A stretch of DNA of 64,000 bases from CAVQRC01 sp963715045. Its GTDB lineage: Bacteria; Planctomycetota; Planctomycetia; Pirellulales; Lacipirellulaceae. The notes beneath the pieces were generated by a model. That model made no database searches. It had not been told where the DNA came from and saw only the letters and a program-made list of their open reading frames with translations. The stretch is taken from assembly GCA_963715045.1 (NCBI GenBank), contig CAVQRC010000035.1:9980-73979 (forward strand), written 5' to 3'. Positions 28,594-35,893 of this stretch are shown here, piece after piece. A program made the position numbers and the translations under genes. How positions within the stretch are numbered: position 1 is the stretch's first letter; the number at the start of each line of letters is the position of its first letter.

Positions 28594-28812
28594 ATGTCGA
28601 CTGACCCGTACGAAGACATCCTGAATCAGGCCAAAGGCCTGCTTAGCCCGCAGCAGCAACAGCGACTCGTTGAAGAACTTGCCCAACACGCTGCTCGCAA
28701 GAACGGTGAATCCCATAGCATCATGGAGTTAAAAGGGCTCGGCAAAGAAATCTGGAAGGGCATTGATGCCGACGAGTACGTTGCGAAGGAACGCGACTCA
28801 TGGGGTGGGTAG
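28594..28812 (+). CDS. Putative type II antitoxin
   Basis: A 72-residue protein starting at ATG 28594, with AAGAGGAAACATATT upstream. It begins with an amphipathic helical part (YEDILNQAKGLLSPQQQQRLVEELAQHAARK) and ends ELKGLGKEIWKGIDADEYVAKERDSWGG, a C-terminal pattern I associate with antitoxins that precede PIN-domain toxins. The last 13 bases overlap the PIN gene start, the usual toxin-antitoxin arrangement. No classical DNA-binding motif is obvious. It should bind and neutralise the PIN protein and may autoregulate the pair; this is inferred from layout. Confidence 0.75.
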   Translation: MSTDPYEDILNQAKGLLSPQQQQRLVEELAQHAARKNGESHSIMELKGLGKEIWKGIDADEYVAKERDSWGG

Positions 28813-29244
28813 AGCAGTTGCACGGCACGACCGTCTGCGTTGACACGTCGCCGCTGATTTTCTTCATCGAAGAACACCCCACCTACGGACCGCGTCTTGA
28901 CCCGTTTTTCGAAGCGGTCAATCAGGGAAACATCAGGCTCATTACTTCGACTGTCGCTCTGCTCGAAGTTCTTGGTGCATCCGATTCGCAAGCACGACGA
29001 ACATCTCGCCCAGCGGTACAACGACATTCTTCTGAGTTCGCCGAACGTGTCCACCGTTCCTGTTACGGCTCATACGGCACAAGCCGCCGCCGAACTTCGT
29101 GCGGAGCATAACCTCAAGACGCCCGACGCCATTCACTTGGCCACGGCCAGCGGCCAAAACGCCGTCGCGTTTCTAACAAACGACCGCGATTTTCCCAAAA
29201 TCGACGGTATCGAGATTCTCAACGTGCGAGATGTTACTCCCTGA
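28800..29244 (+). pseudogene. PIN-domain toxin interrupted by a one-base frameshift
   Basis: The gene starts with ATG at 28800, inside the antitoxin gene. The first frame gives VCVDTSPLIFFIEEHP and STVALLEVL, then loses sense. Skipping one G at 28974-28975 restores VHPIRKHDEHLAQRYNDILL and leads on to KTPDAIHLATA, FLTNDRDFPKIDGIEILNV and a stop at 29244. With that correction all four PIN acidic residues are present (Asp in VDTS, Glu in LLEV, Asp in TPDA, Asp in TNDRD), giving a complete Mg2+-dependent ribonuclease of about 147 residues. So the domain is conserved but split as the sequence stands. Sequence error or inactivating mutation are equally possible. Confidence 0.82.
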
Positions 29245-29427
29245 ATCGGACCGGAAGTGGGAGAGCCCCGAAACTGTGTCGGCCGATGAAGCCGAAGCAG
29301 GTTAAGAAACCCGTATCTGCAGGCAGTGTGTCCTCCTATGGAACCACTCAAAAACAACTTCGGTGTTCTTCAGCCGCTCGCCCTGAGTGTTTAGAGAACG
29401 AACGGGAATTGAACGTGTTCGCAGTGA

Positions 29428-29723
29428 GACCCCCTCGTGCTTGCACGGGGGTGAATGAGGTCTTTGGCTAGGACGCGTCGAAAAATCGTCTCGAACTCGC
29501 GTCACCATGGACCAGGAAAGAATCAGGACCATGAGTATGCTCGTCGTTCGCTTCGCGAACGACGAGTTCGATAGACCTTTGGCGGCGAAGCCGACCAGGT
29601 TTTCGCATTGTCTGGAGTATTTCGATGAGGAGCAGAGTTCGACGCCGACGCCCGAGATCCCAGGCAGCCCCACCAACGACTAGCCAAGGACCTGATTCAC
29701 CCGCGAGCAAGCTCGCAGGGGTC
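29428..29723. mobile_element. MITE-like element with ~43-bp terminal inverted repeats, copy A
   Basis: The left end (29428-29470) reads GACCCCCTCGTGCTTGCACG, then GGGGTGAATGAGGTCTTTGG and CTA. The right end (29681-29723) is its inverted match, ending CTCGCAGGGGTC. Each end can fold into its own hairpin. The interior contains TCGTTCGCTTCGCGAACGA, a hairpin with an 8-bp stem, at about 29539-29557. No transposase or coding frame is present. Length is 296 bp. A second copy of 293 bp lies at 61511-61803. It sits in the gap after the PIN pseudogene. Confidence 0.82.
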
Positions 29724-29850
29724 TTTGCCATCGGCGAACCGCCAGTCGCGTGTTGCTTTGCGATTACCAGTATTTGCGAGGTGCGGTTCTGTTTTCGAGA
29801 GCAATCATGACCGGTTTGAGAGTTATGAGGAAGTTATTCTTGAGTCGTCC
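29724..29850. other. Non-coding stretch after the MITE-like element
   Basis: Nothing recognisable: no gene, RNA or further repeat. Composition is AT-richer than surrounding genes. Confidence 0.4.
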
Positions 29851-30015
29851 CTAACTGAAGTCTCGCGGCCGAAGAACGACGCATGAGCGTTTTCGAGCCA
29901 AGGTCACTTCGTAGACCGCCTTGCAATCCTGGGCCAAGCTCCTGATGCAAATGAACCGCACAACCCACGATTACGGTCCCGATCTCGTTCTCATGCGTCT
30001 CCGTGTCTCTGTGAC
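29851..30015 (-). pseudogene. Remnant of a GxxExxY-family protein
   Basis: The minus strand reads HRDTETHENEIGTVIVGCAVHLHQELGPGL, matching the start of GxxExxY proteins, followed after a one-base frame change by KAVYEVTLARKR, the segment holding the family's VYE signature, and then an early stop at 29851. Only about 50 of the usual 120-130 residues remain, so the gene is both shifted and truncated. GxxExxY proteins are small proteins of unknown role, sometimes nuclease-like. Upstream is CACGGAGTCACAGAGACACG, a short-period tract commonly seen before such genes. Confidence 0.6.
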
Positions 30016-30099
30016 TCCGTGAGCAACTACTCCTTCGATCGTTTTCTGAGTTTGCGGACTGACATTTCGCTCGATCACGTTCTCGAAGCCATCTACGAT

Positions 30100-31545
30100 T
30101 TAGGTGAAGGCACCCAAGCTTCGCGATTCCGTGATTCGTCGAATCCGGTAGCGAGCAATACTCCCCCCACCTAATTGCCGGCTCGAACTTACGGCCGAGA
30201 CGAACGCGAGTGCTGCCACCGCTTGAATTCGGCAGCGAGTTCGGCGAGTCGCGAGCGGCTGGTTGTTGGCCCGGTCGTGCCGCTCCGAGATGTCTTCGGC
30301 AAGGTTGTAGAGCTGCCACGGCTGGTCGGGCGTTTCGCGGACAATCTTCCACGGACCCTTTCGCAAAGCGGCATGCTTGCGGTACGCGAAGAACAGCGAC
30401 TGGTGAGGAGAGCTGGCGTGGTCGGTCAACAGTGGCAGGACGTTACGCCCGTCATAGACGCGATCCTCCGGCAACGGCACACCGGCCAGCATCGCGGCGG
30501 TGACGAGTAAGTCCGGCGACCAGCACGGTTCGGCGATCACGGAACCGGGCGTCGTATGCCCTGGCCAGCGAGCCATGGCGATGACCCGGATCCCCCCCTC
30601 GTAACACGTCACGCCGCCGTGCCGGAGCGGTTCGTTGGACCCCACGTCGAGACCCGTCCGGTCCAGCCGAAACGCTCCGTTGTCGGACATGAAGAATACG
30701 AATGTGTGGTCGGCCGCGTCAGCTGCAGCGAGTTGGGCGAGAACGCGGCCGATCGCCGCGTCGAGCGCCGTCACCACGGCCGCGTAACGATGCTCCGGAT
30801 CCGGATCGTCGACCGACCAGCCGTATTTCTCGAAGGCCCAGGCCGGCGCCTGCCAGATATTCGGTTGACCAGGACGTTTGTTACCGGCCGTGGGAAAGTG
30901 CGGCGCATTAAAGGGCAGGTAGCAGAACCACGGCCGAACGTCGCGCGACTTCCGCGCGATGAAGTCGATGGCGGCGTCCGCAAACAGATCGGTCGCATAT
31001 TCGCCAGGCCGGTGGAGTTCTGCGGTCTGGCGATAGAGATCGTGTCGCTCTCGATAGTTGTGGTGGTAGTAATCGAGATTGCCCGAGGCGTGGCCGATGA
31101 ACTCGTCGAAGCCGCGTTCGGTCGGCCGCGAGCCGGCCGCGAATCCGATATTCCACTTGCCAAAACACCCGGTCGCATATGCAGGCGTCGCCCGTTTGAG
31201 GATCTGGGGGAGCAGGATCTCTTCACGGCTCAGGCCCGGCCCGTAATTCCCTGCCACACCCGCCAGTTGATCCAGCAGTCCATGCCGCTGGGGAATGCGT
31301 CCGGTCAACAAGCATGCCCGCGATACCGTGCAGGTGGGAGAAGCCGTGTAGAAGTTCGTCAGACGTACTCCCTGAGCAGCGAACCGATCGAGGTGTTCCG
31401 ACTGAATCGCTGACCGAGGGTTGTAGCACCGCAGATCGCCGTACCCAAGATTGTCGGCGGTAATGATCAGGATGTTGGGAGGGCGTGTGGGAGTGGACGC
31501 CAGGGCCAAGGCGGGCAGGAGCAGCAGGACGGCGAAGAGGGGCAT
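30100..31545 (-). CDS. Sulfatase (arylsulfatase family), C-terminus frame-altered
   Basis: A secreted sulfatase of about 481 residues as read. The signal peptide MPLFAVLLLLPALALAS is followed by PNILIITADNLGYGDLRCYN, the metal-binding N-terminal strand. The formylglycine site is SPTCTVSRACLLTGR: Cys-Thr-Val-Ser-Arg, where the usual Pro/Ala at position three is Val. HDLY, NAPHFP and FMSDNGAF supply further active-site pieces. After NLAEDISERHDRANNQP the frame drifts into Arg/Cys-rich nonsense ending at 30100; one base away, RLAELAAEFKRWQ continues the normal sulfatase ending to a stop at 30189. A small indel near 30255 is likely. Substrates are probably sulfated polysaccharides. Confidence 0.88.
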   Translation of the reverse strand: MPLFAVLLLLPALALASTPTRPPNILIITADNLGYGDLRCYNPRSAIQSEHLDRFAAQGVRLTNFYTASPTCTVSRACLLTGRIPQRHGLLDQLAGVAGNYGPGLSREEILLPQILKRATPAYATGCFGKWNIGFAAGSRPTERGFDEFIGHASGNLDYYHHNYRERHDLYRQTAELHRPGEYATDLFADAAIDFIARKSRDVRPWFCYLPFNAPHFPTAGNKRPGQPNIWQAPAWAFEKYGWSVDDPDPEHRYAAVVTALDAAIGRVLAQLAAADAADHTFVFFMSDNGAFRLDRTGLDVGSNEPLRHGGVTCYEGGIRVIAMARWPGHTTPGSVIAEPCWSPDLLVTAAMLAGVPLPEDRVYDGRNVLPLLTDHASSPHQSLFFAYRKHAALRKGPWKIVRETPDQPWQLYNLAEDISERHDRANNQPLATRRTRCRIQAVAALAFVSAVSSSRQLGGGSIARYRIRRITESRSLGAFT

Positions 31546-31572
31546 CAGGCGGAGAGAGGGGCGGGGGCGGAG

Positions 31573-31737
31573 AATGACTAATGAGTAATGTCTAATGACT
31601 AACTAAATCCCAATGACGAATGACCAGGATACACTTTGTTTTGTGGTTCGGCGTACGGGCCGCGGCTTTTCGGTAGGATAGCGTGTCTGGATTACCAACT
31701 GTCGCTGATCCCTGACCGCTGACCCCCGACCCCTTCC
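31573..31737. repeat. Heptamer-periodic tracts between sulfatase genes
   Basis: From about 31576 units of TAATGAC/TAATGAG repeat every seven bases and run into CCCAATGACGAATGACC. A second tract, CTGATCCCTGACCGCTGACC continuing into CCCGACCCC, lies at 31707-31735 directly before the second sulfatase gene. The first matches tracts at about 41570-41622 and, inverted, 48797-48836. Confidence 0.75.
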
Positions 31738-31765
31738 ATGCTTCGCCAATTCTCTGTCGGCCCTG

Positions 31766-33532
31766 TTGGTGACGCTGGTCGCCATTCCAGCCGCGGCGAC
31801 ACCACCCAACGTGTTGTTCATTGCCGCCGACGATCTGCGGAACGATCTGGGATGTCTGGGACACCCGGAAGCTCAGACGCCGCACCTCGATGCGCTGGCC
31901 CGGCGGGGACGATTGTTCACGCACGCCTATTGCCAGCAGGCGCTCTGCAATCCTTCGCGGAGCTCGCTGATGACCGGGCGTCGACCAGGCACGCTCGCGA
32001 TCTGGGATCTGCCAACGCACTTTCGCGATCGCCTGCCGGACGTCGTCACGCTGCCCCAGCACTTCATGAATCACGGATACTTTACGCAGAACATCGGGAA
32101 GATCTATCACAATTGGCGGCAAGAGATTCAGGGCGACCCGGCCTCGTGGTCGGTCCCGGCCGTGATGCACTTCGCCACTCACGCATCAGACAAGCCGCAA
32201 GTCGAGGGCGAACTGCCTCCCGATCATGCCAGCGATCCGAAATGCGAGTGCCGGGACGTTCCCGACGACGCGTATTTTGATGGCCGAATCGCCAACCTGG
32301 CCGTCGCCGCACTCCGCGAGCGGAAGGTGGCAGGCCAGCCGTTCTTTCTCGCCGTCGGGTTCTGGAAACCGCACTCGCCGTTCAACGCTCCCAAGAAGTA
32401 CTGGGATTTGTATGACCGCGGCACCTTGTCCCCTCCGGCGAATCCGCAGTGGCCGGACGACGCACCCCGAATCGCCTGGCACAACAGCCGGGAGATCGTC
32501 GGTCGTCCGCCGGCTCGTGAGCTTTCGCCGCAGGCCGTGATGGAGCTTCGCCACGGCTACCTGGCGGCGATCAGCTATCTCGATGCGCAGATCGGGCGGG
32601 TGCTCGATGAGCTCCAGGCGTTGGGCCTGGGCGAAAACACGATCGTGGTCTTCTGGTCGGACCACGGATATCATCTCGGCGAACACACGCTGTGGGCCAA
32701 GACATCGAACTTTGAGAATGACGCACGAGTGCCGCTGATTTTCAGCACTCCGTCGCTGCGGGAGCCGGGTGTAGCCACCGATGCGATTGCCGAGCTGGTC
32801 GATCTGTATCCGACGCTCGCAGAGCTCTGCAGTTTACCGGCCCCTGACGACATCGACGGCGTAAGCCTCGTGCCCGCGCTCGATGACCCGAGCGTCCGCG
32901 TGAAGCAGGCGGCTTATACCGAACATCCGCGACCCGCCTACTTCGAGCAGCAACCTGACGTGATGGGACGATCCGTGCGGACAGCACGATTTCGCTACAC
33001 CGAATGGCGAGACTTTCGCTCGGGTGAGCTGGTCGCAACGGAACTCTACGATCACGAGCGAGATCCGCTCGAGAGTGTGAACATCGCAGCGCAAGTCGAA
33101 TATGCCGAGGCCCGGGCCGAGTGCCGGCAGTGGTACCAGCGCGGTTTTGGGAACAGCAGATCAGTGACCGCGTGCGTTTCCCGGGGCAATTACTCGCGAA
33201 CGATTGCAGTTCCATCGTTCACGCCATGCCGGGTTCGCGGAATCGATAGCCGACGCCTCGGACGGTCTGGATCAAGTTGGCGTGCGGACCCAGCTTACGA
33301 CGTAGGGCGCGAACATGTGAACGTCGATCGTCCGATCCAGCACGATCGTATCGCTTCCCAGCGCCGCGTCGATCAACTCTCCACGCGTAAATGCCCTGCC
33401 GGGTTGGCGAACAAGCGTCGCGAGGAGACCGAACTCGCTGGGAGTCAGGTCAAGCGATTCGCCCTCGGCGAGCACACGATGGCGACGATGATCGATCACC
33501 ACTCCCTGGCTCGCCACGACGTCGTCGCGTGA
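31766..33532 (+). CDS. Iduronate-2-sulfatase-like sulfatase, ends probably frame-altered
   Basis: A secreted sulfatase. PPNVLFIAADDLRNDLGCLG is the metal-binding start; QALCNPSRSSLMTGRRP holds the formylglycine site as a standard Cys-x-Pro-x-Arg; GFWKPHSPFNAPKKY and FWSDHGYHLGEHTLWAKTSNFE are typical of iduronate-2-sulfatase-like enzymes. Two irregularities: the signal peptide SLSALLVTLVAIPAAA is in frame with no good start, whereas an ATG at 31738 is one frame off; and after about residue 455 (EYAEARAECRQ) the reading continues for some 130 residues antisense to the response-regulator gene, which is unlikely to be real protein. A one-base change near 33130 would give a stop at 33249. Core function is secure, the ends are not. 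Confidence 0.85.
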   Translation: MVTLVAIPAAATPPNVLFIAADDLRNDLGCLGHPEAQTPHLDALARRGRLFTHAYCQQALCNPSRSSLMTGRRPGTLAIWDLPTHFRDRLPDVVTLPQHFMNHGYFTQNIGKIYHNWRQEIQGDPASWSVPAVMHFATHASDKPQVEGELPPDHASDPKCECRDVPDDAYFDGRIANLAVAALRERKVAGQPFFLAVGFWKPHSPFNAPKKYWDLYDRGTLSPPANPQWPDDAPRIAWHNSREIVGRPPARELSPQAVMELRHGYLAAISYLDAQIGRVLDELQALGLGENTIVVFWSDHGYHLGEHTLWAKTSNFENDARVPLIFSTPSLREPGVATDAIAELVDLYPTLAELCSLPAPDDIDGVSLVPALDDPSVRVKQAAYTEHPRPAYFEQQPDVMGRSVRTARFRYTEWRDFRSGELVATELYDHERDPLESVNIAAQVEYAEARAECRQWYQRGFGNSRSVTACVSRGNYSRTIAVPSFTPCRVRGIDSRRLGRSGSSWRADPAYDVGREHVNVDRPIQHDRIASQRRVDQLSTRKCPAGLANKRREETELAGSQVKRFALGEHTMATMIDHHSLARHDVVA

Positions 33533-34024
33533 ATCTTCTTCCGACTTGCGACGTCTCAGCAACGCGGCGATGCGTTCGAGGAGGATCCGAATGCTGAACG
33601 GTTTGCTGACATAATCGTCGGCGCCGGCGTTGAAGCCGACGACTTCGTCGGACTCTTCGCTCTTGGCGGTCAACATGATGACAAGCACGTCTTTGGAAAG
33701 CGGATTGGATCGAAGTCGCTGGCAGACTTCCAAGCCGTCGACGCGCGGAAGCATGAGGTCGAGAATCACGAGGTCCGGCGTGCGGCGGTGGACGCTGTCC
33801 AGCGCCGCGGCGCCGTCGAGGGCGATGTCCACTTCGAAACCGGCCTGGTCGAGGTTGTAGCGGAGGACATCCACGAGGTCGGCATCGTCCTCGACGATGA
33901 GGATTCGCGCGTTGATGGGGGGGAGTCGCTTCGTGCCCGTCCGGGCGGAGTTCGTGGCAGACAGGGGAGCAAGGCGAGGCTGATCCCAGGTCTTCTGGGA
34001 AGGACGAAGTTCGCTGGTAGTCAC
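33219..34024 (-). pseudogene. PhoB/OmpR-family response regulator with a frameshift near the C-terminus
   Basis: The receiver domain has the acidic pocket in ILIVEDDADLVDVL, the phosphoacceptor Asp in PDLVILDLMLPRVDG and Lys in DDYVSKPFS. The winged-helix DNA-binding domain begins VVIDHRRHRVLAEGESLDLTPSEFGLLATLV and continues to LDRTIDVH. There the frame breaks: as read, it ends after MFAPYVVSWVRTPT at 33272, but shifting near 33315 gives VRALRRKLGPHANLIQTVRGVGYRF and a stop at 33219, the canonical recognition helix and wing. The extended N-terminus of about 40 residues before INARILIVEDD is unusual. The gene is 245 bases downstream of a histidine kinase gene that is also broken. Confidence 0.85.
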
Positions 34025-34269
34025 GTTAGGTCCTCATGACGGCCTGTCGAATTTGCAGCTTTCGTCCACGATGCTAGCGGGATCCGCGTGAGGTTTCCAG
34101 CCGCATGAAGATCGCGCTAAGGACGGCTGTTTGGACGGTGATCCGATGGCCAGCGAGGATCCGATGTTGGCAGATTTTCACGGCGATTCCCCGCGTTTTT
34201 TGCAGAAAGGTGGTCGCAATCAGGATCGGGACCGGGCATCCGGCGCGGAGATCCGCGTGGCCACGTGGA

Positions 34270-35641
34270 TCAGGCGACCGGCAGGTCGACGCAGAAGGTG
34301 CTGCCTTCGCCGACTGAACTGGCAATGGTCACGTCGCCGCCGAACGATTGGGCGAGATGCTTGACGATCGACAATCCCAGGCCGGTCCCTCCGAGTTCGC
34401 GGCTCCGCGCCTTGTCGACTCGATAGAAGCGTTCGAACAGCCGATCATGATGTTCCGTCGCGATACCAATGCCCGTGTCGCGTACCGCAAGTCGAGCGAA
34501 TGCTCCTTCGTTATCCCAGCCGACCGTCACCGTGCCGGCTGGCGGCGTGTACTTCACCGCGTTATCAACGAGATTATCAACGATCTGTCGAAGGCCTTCG
34601 GCATCCGCACGAACCATGACCGAGACATCGGCACCCTGACGGCAAAGTGAGATTCCCTTGGCGGTTGCGGCGTCTTGATAACTCTCCAGACACTGGTCGA
34701 CCACCAAAGCCAGGTCGACTGCTTGAATGTCGAACGACTGTCTGCCCGATTCGATGCGTGCCAACTGCAGCAAGTCGATGATCAATTGGTGCAACCGATC
34801 GGCCTGTTCTTCAATCCGATGCACAAAGCGGAGGTTGTGCGGGTGGATCGTCGATCGCTCCGCCGCTCAGTGTTTCAGCGTAGGCCTTGATCGAACTCAG
34901 CGGCGTCTTCAATTCATGCGAGACGTTGGCGACGAACTCCTGCCGCAGCGATTCGGCTCGGGAGAGCTCGGTGTCGTCGTAGATCACGAACACGGCTGCC
35001 AGATCAGACTCCCCCTCGATGGGAACCGCGTGAAGCGAAAGAACTGGGGCGTCCTCTTCCTGGAATTGAGAGCGACTGCGGGCCGGGGCTTTCGTGATCC
35101 GCAGTTGCTCGAGCAATTCGGCGAGCAACTCGCGCATTTCTTGAGAAGAGGGTTCCCGCAGGCCGCTGCGGCTGACTCTGAATCCGATGAGTTGCTGGGC
35201 GGCCCGGTTGGCGAAACGAACGTCCCCGGCGGGACCGACCGCAACCAGCCCCTCGGGGACTGCCATGAGGACCGCTTCGATGACCCCTGCCCGTCGCGTG
35301 AGTTTCGTCAACCGGCGGGCAGTCGACTCCCGCAATTGTTCGAGGGCAACGGCGAGCTCACCGATTTCGTCTCCGCCGGTGTCATTGATCGGGTGGCCAA
35401 AATGCCCCTCACGCATACGTTCGATGGCCTCTCGGATCCGCTGCATGCGGGCAGCCGAACGTCGGCGGACGTTCGCCAGGAGGAGTCCTGAAGTGACCAC
35501 TGTGATGGCAAACAAAGACGCGACCCAGATGTCGCCGATCGGAGTCGCGCGGCGACCGACGGTCACGACGGCCAGGGTTGCCGCAACGATCAGCAGTAAC
35601 ACCGGCAGCAGCAGGGCGGCAACGGTTCGGGGCACCTGCAT
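34270..35641 (-). pseudogene. PhoR-like sensor histidine kinase with a frameshift after the H-box
   Basis: From the ATG at 35641: two membrane helices (TVAALLLPVLLLIVAATLAVV and WVASLFAITVVTSGLLLA), a HAMP linker (RREAIERMREGHFGHPI-like), a PAS domain (VLMAVPEGLVAVGPAGDVRFAN), and the H-box FVANVSHELKTPLSSIKAYAETL. The frame then shifts near 34838-34846; the second part (34270-34824) starts with HRIEEQADRLHQLIIDLLQLARIE and has the N box DNLVDNAVKYTPP, DTGIGIA and GGTGLGLSIVKHL. Together they make a full PhoR-type kinase of about 456 residues. Upstream in-frame sequence contains the second 72-bp repeat and is not counted as coding. A pairing with the response regulator at 33.2-34 kb and a phosphate role are inferred. 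Confidence 0.85.
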
Positions 35642-35744
35642 CGCGGGAGCGGCCAGTGTGTGATGCGATGTACTGAAACTGCGGATACCAGGAAGTCTTT
35701 CACTTCGACCCCGGGTTTTCAAGATGAGTGATCGGTATTTAGAG

Positions 35745-35816
35745 CCGATCCGAAAACCAGCTCCAGCTACCAGGTTCCCCGGCCGTGGGACACGCTCATC
35801 GAGGTTTTTGGATCGG
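35745..35816. repeat. 72-bp dispersed palindromic repeat, copy 2
   Basis: CCGATCCGAAAACC on the left and GAGGTTTTTGGATCGG on the right are inverted matches. The element equals the copy at 1986-2057 in length and orientation and shares most bases; similarity continues a few bases on both sides (AGAG before, TACTTA-like after). It lies between the histidine kinase gene and the sigma-54 activator gene. Confidence 0.82.
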
Positions 35817-35893
35817 TACTTATATCTGGCTGGGCCAGGCCGGGATGTGGCTGGTGCTGCGTTCGCTGTCTCGAGTGCCACGTCGCGACCGGA

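Noticed and set aside
33250..33532. C-terminal extension of the second sulfatase.
   Set aside because: The extra residues are antisense to the conserved response-regulator gene and match no sulfatase ending.
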